This document shows, in pieces, positions 5,871 to 11,473 of a stretch of DNA of 11,473 nucleotides (position 1 is the first letter of the stretch; each line of letters opens with the position of its first letter). The DNA is from Robiginitomaculum sp. (GTDB lineage Bacteria > Pseudomonadota > Alphaproteobacteria > Caulobacterales > Maricaulaceae). The stretch is taken from the NCBI GenBank assembly GCA_027071965.1, contig JALSYJ010000192.1, positions 1 to 11,473 of the forward strand. Reading direction: 5' to 3'. The notes below the pieces were generated by a model, which was given only the letters and a program-made list of their open reading frames with translations, ran no database searches and had not been told where the DNA came from. Made by a program: the position numbers and the translations under genes.

Positions 5871-7178
5871 GTGAAGAAGTTCAGATTCTGGACAGCAAGC
5901 AGTGTAGTAATTGCCAATATGGTTGGCACCGGGGTTTTTACTTCACTTGGGTATCAGCTTGTCGATATCCGCTCGATCTTCGTGTTATTACTGTTGTGGG
6001 TGGTAGGCGGCATTGTGGCCCTGTGCGGGGCAATGAGTTATGCGGAATTAGGCTCAGCCCTGCCTCGTTCCGGTGGCGAATATAATTTTTTGTCTAAAAT
6101 TTATCATCCGGCCGCCGGTTTTATCTCAGGCTGGAATGCGGCACTGATTGGGTTTGCAGCGCCAACCGCTCTGGCCGCCATTACCTTTGGCACATATCTG
6201 GTTAGCATAATGCCCGGAATTGACCCAGGAGACTGGCAGGTAAAGGCACTGGCGATTGCTCTGGTGCTTGGCTTAAGTGTGATCCACTCCAGCAGTCACA
6301 GCAATTCTGGCGGAACCCAGATAATTTTTACTGCGATAAAGGTGGTGCTGATAGTTTTGTTTTGTGCATCGGCTTTGATATTTGCTCCTGTTGTGCAGGA
6401 TATCTCGCTGCTTCCGGTTGCAAGTGACAGCAAGTTAGTGTTTGGCGGAGCATTTGCAGTATCGCTGATTTATGTATCTTATGCCTATACTGGATGGAAC
6501 GCTGCCACCTATTTGAGCGGTGAGATCAAAGACCCGCAGAAAAACCTGCCCAAAATTTTGTTTACCGGAACCGTGCTGGTGATGTTTTTATATCTGGCGC
6601 TAAACTTCATGTTCCTGAAAGTCACCCCGATGGAAGCCATGGTCGGAAAGCTGGAAATTGGCTATATTGTCGCTCAATATGCCTTTGGTGATGTGGGTGC
6701 AAGGTTTATCGGTGCCGCTTTGGCGCTATTGCTGATATCTACTGTAAGCGCGATGATTTTGGCTGGGCCACGGGTGCTGCAGGTGATCGGCGAAGATTTT
6801 TTTGTTTTGCGCAAGCTAGCCAGTACCAATGCTGATGGCATTCCTGCCACTGCAATCTGGTTTCAGTCAGCCTTGAGCATATTGTTTATTATAACTTCAA
6901 GCTTTGAAAGTATTTTGGTGTTTTCAGGAGCCTTGCTGGCGCTAAACAGTTTTGTGGCTGTGCTTGGATTATTTGTATTGCGCTGGCGGCAGCCGGATTT
7001 ACCACGGCCCTATCGGGTATTTGCCTATCCGTTTACGCCGCTTGTATTTCTTACCCTTACTGGATTTACATTGATCTATGTTGCCAAAACCCGGCCTGCT
7101 GAGGCCATGTTTGCCGCAGGAGTGATCATATCTGGACTGCTTGCATATATTTTGACAAAAACAAGAACCAGCCAATGA
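5871..7178 (+). CDS. APC-superfamily amino acid permease
   Basis: An inner-membrane transporter of the amino acid-polyamine-organocation superfamily, 435 residues, with about 12 hydrophobic segments. The first transmembrane helix carries ANMVGTGVFTSLG (residues 15-27), the glycine-rich unwound segment that binds the substrate carboxyl and amino groups in this family. A second landmark near residues 200-228 is SYAYTGWNAATYLSGEIKD followed by PQKNLPK, the GWN..Y..GEI.DP signature. The GTG start at 5871 is chosen because the signature helix lies immediately after it; the first in-frame ATG (codon 17) would delete half of that helix. The cargo cannot be told from sequence; the resemblance is to general amino acid permeases or exchangers. 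It stands alone on its strand and converges with fdxA, with only 13 bases between stop codons. Confidence 0.88.
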   Translation: MKKFRFWTASSVVIANMVGTGVFTSLGYQLVDIRSIFVLLLLWVVGGIVALCGAMSYAELGSALPRSGGEYNFLSKIYHPAAGFISGWNAALIGFAAPTALAAITFGTYLVSIMPGIDPGDWQVKALAIALVLGLSVIHSSSHSNSGGTQIIFTAIKVVLIVLFCASALIFAPVVQDISLLPVASDSKLVFGGAFAVSLIYVSYAYTGWNAATYLSGEIKDPQKNLPKILFTGTVLVMFLYLALNFMFLKVTPMEAMVGKLEIGYIVAQYAFGDVGARFIGAALALLLISTVSAMILAGPRVLQVIGEDFFVLRKLASTNADGIPATAIWFQSALSILFIITSSFESILVFSGALLALNSFVAVLGLFVLRWRQPDLPRPYRVFAYPFTPLVFLTLTGFTLIYVAKTRPAEAMFAAGVIISGLLAYILTKTRTSQ

Positions 7179-7191
7179 GGTTTAAGGCCCG

Positions 7192-7533
7192 CTAATCACC
7201 TTCGCCGGGTTTTTCGGAGAAGAATTTTTCAAATTTTCCCGTAACATTGGCCATGTCATCAGCATCGGCAGGTGCCGGCTTCATCATGGTGATATTTGGC
7301 CATATTTCTGCATATTTTGTATTGATCTGCAGCCATTTGCCATCGGGATCATCCTCGGTATCGGCTTTGATTGCCTCTACCGGGCATTCCGGTTCGCAAA
7401 CTCCGCAATCAATGCACTCATCGGGGTGAATGACCAAAAAGTTTTCGCCTTCATAAAAGCAATCAACCGGACAGACTTCCACGCAATCAGTATATTTGCA
7501 GCGCACACAGGCATCAGTAACAATATAGGTCAT
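7192..7533 (-). CDS. fdxA: Seven-iron ferredoxin FdxA ([3Fe-4S][4Fe-4S])
   Basis: A small cytoplasmic electron carrier of 113 residues, closely similar to Azotobacter ferredoxin I. The sequence MTYIVTDACVRCKYTDC then VEVCPVDCFYEGENFLVIHP has Cys9, Cys17 and Cys21. DECIDCGVCEPEC gives Cys40, Cys43, Cys46 and Cys50, completing the ligand set for one 3Fe and one 4Fe cluster. WPNIT and an acidic C-terminal extension are also typical. The frame stays open 11 codons upstream, but MTYIVTDAC is the conserved start, so 7533 is chosen; the Shine-Dalgarno is poor. It follows the TerB-like gene by 60 bases and may be cotranscribed or have its own promoter. In many alphaproteobacteria carD comes next; here a convergent permease does. 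The redox partner is unknown. Confidence 0.96.
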   Translation of the reverse strand: MTYIVTDACVRCKYTDCVEVCPVDCFYEGENFLVIHPDECIDCGVCEPECPVEAIKADTEDDPDGKWLQINTKYAEIWPNITMMKPAPADADDMANVTGKFEKFFSEKPGEGD

Positions 7534-7593
7534 AGGCCAAATTTTCTGCTGAACACAAACGTGCACAGCTTTTGGGAAATACTTGCCCTGCCG

Positions 7594-8049
7594 TCAAGTG
7601 TCTTGTCTGCGATCCTTTGCATCGCGCTTGGCTGCGGCGCGTTCATGATCGGTAACAGCAAGCAAGGAAGAAACCCGGCGGATCAGTGCGTCCTCAAACG
7701 GGCTTTCTTCGCCATCGGCAAGGGTCACATCCCATAAATGGCCAACCAGCGCCACGCGCTCTGCCTTGGGCATCTGTTTTTTTACCACTATGGTAAAGGC
7801 GTAATGATCTACGGCCATGTCCGCTCTTTGTTCGGCATTTTCAAGCAGTATCGCTGCAGCTTCATCATCAAGACCGAAGCTCTGTTTAATAACAAGGAGT
7901 ATTTTTTCCTGTTCAATGTCGGCATAAATCCCGTCAGCCAGAGCTGTTTCAACCAATAATGCAATGGCGCATTCTCTGGCCTCTTGCTCAGAATCGATTG
8001 CTTTTTCCTTTGGTTTTGCCCCAAACAAGCTGCCAAATTTCTTGAGCAT
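7594..8049 (-). CDS. TerB-like (tellurite-resistance B fold) protein of unknown role
   Basis: A 151-residue soluble protein that looks like the TerB family: mostly helical, acidic in the middle, with two repeated acidic turns, ALADGIYADIEQEKI (about residues 36-50) and TLADGEESPFEDALI (about 108-122). TerB proteins bind metal through such acidic residues, but many family members have no link to tellurite, so a resistance role is not claimed. The start ATG 8049 has AGGAG at 8060-8056, six bases upstream. It begins 21 bases after the helicase stop, so the two are probably in one transcript, with fdxA 60 bases further on. The C-terminus is highly charged (RAAAKRDAKDRRQDT). Confidence 0.8.
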   Translation of the reverse strand: MLKKFGSLFGAKPKEKAIDSEQEARECAIALLVETALADGIYADIEQEKILLVIKQSFGLDDEAAAILLENAEQRADMAVDHYAFTIVVKKQMPKAERVALVGHLWDVTLADGEESPFEDALIRRVSSLLAVTDHERAAAKRDAKDRRQDT

Positions 8050-8055
8050 ATTAAA

Positions 8056-8060
8056 CTCCT
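8056..8060 (-). promoter_or_regulatory. Ribosome binding site of the TerB-like gene
   Basis: AGGAG on the minus strand, six bases before the ATG at 8049, supports that start and translation of the gene within the helicase transcript. Confidence 0.7.
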
Positions 8061-8070
8061 GACCCTGATT

Positions 8071-10698
8071 TTAAGGTTTATCCAGTTTCAAATCCTGTAA
8101 TACCGCAAAAGGACTATCTGGATCAATTTTCTTTTGTGCAGGCATTTTGGTTTTTTTGTTGCCAGTATTGCCATTAATTTTGGCATTACTGTTTTTTGAG
8201 TTAGATTTAACACCCTGTCTACGGGTTTTTTCCCTGATTTTTTTGTAGCCCTTACTTTGCCACATACATGCCAGTTCATCAACTTCGCCGTCATCATCGC
8301 GGACAATCTTTGTCTTCTTATAGCCCAAAGAAGAAAGCACTCCTGCAAGTTCCGGCTTGCTGCACCCCAATAATGCAACCATTTCCAGTGTGGGCTGGAA
8401 CTGGCCGTCCTTTGATTCTGTGCGGGCATTTCTGATCTCGCTACCAACTCGCTCCAGCATATCAAGGCGGATAAGCCGATCTCCACATTTACGCAGCCCA
8501 ACTGCACAAAGCGCGGCATTTCCTGGATGGTTGTCAGATTTTATCGAGGTAAGCCCAGGAGGTGCAAAAAACGGCTCTTTATTGCCAGAGGGCCCAAAAG
8601 CAAGCAATAGCGCCAGTATTTTGGCAGGGGCCGGACGAAGCAGAGCCGGGAAAAACAAGGAAAACTCGCCAAATCGTAAGCCAATAGCCCTTAATTCTGT
8701 GCGCTGTTCCTGATTTATTGCTTTTACTTCACTGGCAATGATGCGCCGGTCAATGGCGCCCAAATGCTCTACCAGACGATATGCCAACCCGCGAATGGCC
8801 GTATCCAGCGTCCCGGCTTGCACCTGTTTGTTCAGTTCAAGTAATGGTGATAAATGCTTTTGTAATTCAGCACGCAGCCAGTTTTCAATTCGTTCCTTAA
8901 CCGGTTGCAGTGAAGCCTCATCACTTTGGCTTAAAATGTCAAACGAAGGCGATAAAACACTATTGCCGGCGCTAAGGACTGCAACCGGATTATTTTGCCA
9001 CAGGATTTGCCCCTTCTCATCAAGGGCAAAGTCATCATCCTTGCTATTTATCAGGTTTTGCATCTGTTTTTCTGTTTCGCCTTGCAAGATGTTTTTCACC
9101 AATTTCATTACTGTTTTATCCGTCTGATGGCTAAGCCCATCTGCCGGTACAAATGATATTCCTTTTAATTCCCCGATTATATGTCCATCAAGACTGACAC
9201 TTCCCGTAACGGACAGTTTGGGAAGCATTGATTGCTCTTTGCGTAATGTTCGTAACAGAACCGAGGTTCTCTTGTCTACAAATCTGGCCATTAATTGCTG
9301 GTGCAGGGCATCAGATAGACGTGCTTCAATTTCGGCACATTGCCTCTGCCAGTAAACAGGATCATGCAGCCAATTGCCCCGATTGGCGCAATAGCTCCAT
9401 GTGCGAATGGCAGCCAGAGCGCTGGCCAGATGGTCGACGCTACCCTTGGTCGCGGTAAAGCGTTTAATGCGGCTGGCAAACCAGTCATCAGGCAGTTGGC
9501 CGTTCTTGTACAATAAGTGTTCGGCTAATTGCTCAAGCAGGTTTAGGTGCTGGTCAAAACCGATTTTGCGAAAGTCCGGTATTTGCGCAATTTCCCAAAG
9601 CCGCCGTAAAAGACGCTTATCAGTTGAACTGGCAATATTTTGCGGTTTTGATAATTCATACCATGCCCGTTCATCTATTTGGCGCTTTACCCGGATTAGC
9701 CATTTTTCTTCCGGGTTTTTAGCAAGGCTGGCATTGACGGTCTGAACATTTGTAAAATCAAGGTTTGAATTGCGCCAGACCAGTTTTGATATGGGCTGGA
9801 ACTGACTGGTTTCAATTTGCCGAGCTGTTTTTTCATCAAAGGCTCTGGCTTCACCGGTAGTGCCAAAACTTCCCTCTCTGGTGCCGCGCCCGGCGCGCCC
9901 TGCAATCTGAGCCAGCTCATGAGCAAATAATTCTCTGCGCACATGGCCGTCAAATTTACTGGTTTGCGCCATTGCCACATGATGAATGTCCATATTCAGT
10001 CCAAGACCAATGGCATCTGTGGCTACCAGATAGTCCACTTCTCCTGATTGAAACAGGGCAACTTGCGCATTGCGAGTTTGCGGGGATAAATTACCCATAA
10101 CAATGGCAGCTCCACCACGGGTTTGTCGCAATACTTCCGCCAGCGCATAAACCTGATCTACCGAAAAGGCCACTATTGCCGAGCGTTTGGGCAAACGGTT
10201 CAGTCGCCTGTGGCCAGTATGAATTAGCGGGGAAAACCGCTCTCGAACTTCATGTGTGCCTTGCACCTGCATCCGGTGCAATATGTTCTGCATTCGGGCT
10301 GATCCCATTAACAGGGTTTCTTCGCGCCCGCGCATGTGCAAAATCCGGTCGGTAAATACATGACCGCGATCCGGGTCATCAGCTAATTGCACTTCATCAA
10401 TGCCGACAAAGGCAAAGGGAACGCCATTGCGATCTGCTGGCATGCTTTCAACAGTACACGCATACCAAAGAGCAGTTTTGGGAATTATTTTTTCTTCACC
10501 AGTAACAAGGGCTGCGTATTCTATTCCTTTTTCGGATACGATGCGCTCATATACTTCGCGTGCCAGCAAGCGCAATGGCAGTCCAATACAGCCTGAGCTT
10601 CGGGCCAGCATGCGGGTAACTGCCAGCCAGGTTTTTCCGGTATTGGTCGGCCCCAGTGCAGCAGATAACTGTGCATCAAAGTCTGGACGGTGCAGCAT
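8071..10698 (-). CDS. SUV3-like DExH-box helicase
   Basis: An 875-residue superfamily 2 helicase of the kind related to mitochondrial SUV3 and common in alphaproteobacteria; probably an ATP-dependent RNA helicase, though the substrate is not shown by sequence. Motifs in order: Walker A GPTNTGKT (16-23), DEVQ (101-104), GSAR (132-135), VDYLVATDAIGLGLN (221-235) and QIAGRAGRG (264-272). The ~600-residue C-terminal part lacks a motif I can name and ends in a Lys/Asn-rich, probably disordered tail before DPDSPFAVLQDLKLDKP. The frame is open 46 codons further up, but that stretch overlaps the DUF3108 gene and looks non-family; MLHRPDFDAQLSAALGPTN is the likely start, 25 bases after the DUF3108 stop, with AAGAGAT upstream. 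Related loci often carry an S4-domain RNA-binding gene next; here a TerB-like gene follows. Confidence 0.9.
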   Translation of the reverse strand: MLHRPDFDAQLSAALGPTNTGKTWLAVTRMLARSSGCIGLPLRLLAREVYERIVSEKGIEYAALVTGEEKIIPKTALWYACTVESMPADRNGVPFAFVGIDEVQLADDPDRGHVFTDRILHMRGREETLLMGSARMQNILHRMQVQGTHEVRERFSPLIHTGHRRLNRLPKRSAIVAFSVDQVYALAEVLRQTRGGAAIVMGNLSPQTRNAQVALFQSGEVDYLVATDAIGLGLNMDIHHVAMAQTSKFDGHVRRELFAHELAQIAGRAGRGTREGSFGTTGEARAFDEKTARQIETSQFQPISKLVWRNSNLDFTNVQTVNASLAKNPEEKWLIRVKRQIDERAWYELSKPQNIASSTDKRLLRRLWEIAQIPDFRKIGFDQHLNLLEQLAEHLLYKNGQLPDDWFASRIKRFTATKGSVDHLASALAAIRTWSYCANRGNWLHDPVYWQRQCAEIEARLSDALHQQLMARFVDKRTSVLLRTLRKEQSMLPKLSVTGSVSLDGHIIGELKGISFVPADGLSHQTDKTVMKLVKNILQGETEKQMQNLINSKDDDFALDEKGQILWQNNPVAVLSAGNSVLSPSFDILSQSDEASLQPVKERIENWLRAELQKHLSPLLELNKQVQAGTLDTAIRGLAYRLVEHLGAIDRRIIASEVKAINQEQRTELRAIGLRFGEFSLFFPALLRPAPAKILALLLAFGPSGNKEPFFAPPGLTSIKSDNHPGNAALCAVGLRKCGDRLIRLDMLERVGSEIRNARTESKDGQFQPTLEMVALLGCSKPELAGVLSSLGYKKTKIVRDDDGEVDELACMWQSKGYKKIREKTRRQGVKSNSKNSNAKINGNTGNKKTKMPAQKKIDPDSPFAVLQDLKLDKP

Positions 10699-10723
10699 TT
10701 GGTGATCTCTTTGTAAACCCGGA

Positions 10724-11473
10724 TCAGTTGGCTTTGCCCATACTGATATCAATGCCAATGGCTTCGACCACTGCGGTTCCAAAGTCAAGTTTAGCCTCAA
10801 AACGTACCGGAAGATGCATGTCCGCACGCAGATCATGGGCCATCCACATAATCACCGGCTTTTGATATTCAGGATTATCAAAATCATCAGCATTAAATCC
10901 GGATACGGGCACGTACCAGACCTTGCACCTAAGGGCTAACCCCTTATAGGCCCGGGTACGGATTCTTTTGGAGCCATCGGCCTGGAGCCGCAGATCATAT
11001 CGTTGCTTGCCGTCAAAAACCTTTATGCGCCCGTTACATTGCTGCAAAGGCTCTTGTGCCTTCTTGCCAAGAGACATGGACAACAGGGCGCTCACCGGAT
11101 CCAGCGCTTCCAACCGTTGCGCCATTGTTGCTGGAGGGTCTCCCATGGAGCGTAAAGGTGGTGATACTCGCACAATAACCTCCTCAGGCCGGTAATTCAT
11201 GAACAGTTCACGGTTTTTGCGACCATCAAGCTCTTTATGCCAGTATTCCCACGAAGACAATTTTCCCGACAACACATTGCCTTTGGCGCTGGCTACTACT
11301 TTGATCTGTTTGAAGAATACCGCCAAACCTGTGGTGCGAAGCTCAGCCCGGGCGGCGTAGCTCTCCTTGTCAAAGGCTGCCGAAATTTTTGCGCTGACCA
11401 CAGGAATACCAAATATTCGCCCGCCATAATGAACCACTACGGATTTTTCCTTGCCCAGAGCAGGAGAAGTTCC
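10724..11473 (-). CDS. DUF3108-family protein (N-terminus cut by window edge)
   Basis: A partial protein whose frame runs open to the right edge of the window, so its start and probably a signal peptide lie outside; the GTG at 11437 is not the real start. The visible ~249 residues begin GTSPALGKEKS and include YGGRIFGIPVVSAKISAAF, the G.P...A opening strand typical of DUF3108 proteins. They continue with alternating beta-strand-like stretches such as YDLRLQADGSKRIRTRAYKG and end with a beta hairpin region rich in charged residues. Family members are thought to be exported (periplasmic or outer-membrane associated) and have no established function. The gene precedes the helicase by 25 bases on the same strand, an order seen in many alphaproteobacteria, usually near rpmB; that gene is not in view. 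The family assignment is by resemblance and context. Confidence 0.75.
   Translation of the reverse strand, partial: GTSPALGKEKSVVVHYGGRIFGIPVVSAKISAAFDKESYAARAELRTTGLAVFFKQIKVVASAKGNVLSGKLSSWEYWHKELDGRKNRELFMNYRPEEVIVRVSPPLRSMGDPPATMAQRLEALDPVSALLSMSLGKKAQEPLQQCNGRIKVFDGKQRYDLRLQADGSKRIRTRAYKGLALRCKVWYVPVSGFNADDFDNPEYQKPVIMWMAHDLRADMHLPVRFEAKLDFGTAVVEAIGIDISMGKAN

Noticed and set aside
7534..7566. 11-codon N-terminal extension of FdxA
   Set aside because: The ferredoxin family starts at M(T/A)(Y/F)(I/V)VTD.C, which corresponds to 7533; the extension is not conserved in the family as I know it.
7426..7737. 103-codon plus-strand frame across fdxA and the TerB-like gene
   Set aside because: It is antisense to two well-supported genes and has no recognisable domain or ribosome binding site.
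10699..10836. Upstream 46-codon extension of the helicase (MICVRTC... start)
   Set aside because: It overlaps the end of the DUF3108 gene and shows no family-like sequence; the start at 10698 fits the Walker A distance and the 25-base intergenic gap.

Overview
The window comes from an alphaproteobacterial chromosome. The evidence is a SUV3-like DExH helicase next to a DUF3108 protein and a seven-iron FdxA ferredoxin, together with anaerobic ubiquinone genes (ubiU, ubiV) and a sulfolipid gene (sqdB). The intergenic repeats share a core, roughly AAAAGTGGGAACCGGTTTT, with palindromic elements common in rhizobial genomes, so Rhizobiales/Hyphomicrobiales or a near relative is the best guess. The base composition looks fairly balanced rather than GC-rich. 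No rRNA, tRNA, CRISPR array, transposase or phage gene was found.

Layout. (1) 1-1755, plus strand: the C-terminal part of ubiU, then ubiV, separated by a ~220 bp repeat array. UbiU and UbiV are iron-sulfur proteins of the U32 family and together carry out O2-independent ring hydroxylation in ubiquinone synthesis, so the organism probably respires with ubiquinone without oxygen. (2) 1756-2077: a second repeat array, inverted relative to the first, so ubiV sits between inverted copies. (3) 2074-4157, minus strand: a galU-sqdB gene pair in which GalU makes UDP-glucose and SqdB converts it with sulfite to UDP-sulfoquinovose, the head-group donor for sulfolipid. (4) 4158-4297: divergent promoter region. 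(5) 4298-5629, plus strand: glmM, for the GlcN-6-P to GlcN-1-P step towards UDP-GlcNAc. (6) 5630-5870: a gap with a third, smaller repeat locus. (7) 5871-7178, plus strand: an APC-superfamily permease. (8) 7192-11473, minus strand: DUF3108 protein (cut by the window edge), SUV3-like helicase, a TerB-like protein and fdxA in a likely operon-like row, convergent with the permease.

The genes are mainly conserved housekeeping and metabolic genes. The unusual material is the intergenic repeats. They are a modular palindromic family: a ~60 bp hairpin element ('A') whose loop is either short or carries one or three copies of a second ~26 bp module ('B'). The arrays touch the stop codons of ubiU and sqdB, push ubiU and ubiV apart, and place a perfect 56 bp inverted repeat on either side of ubiV. 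I saw no convincing new enzymatic or defence system; the repeat family is the best candidate for something under-described.
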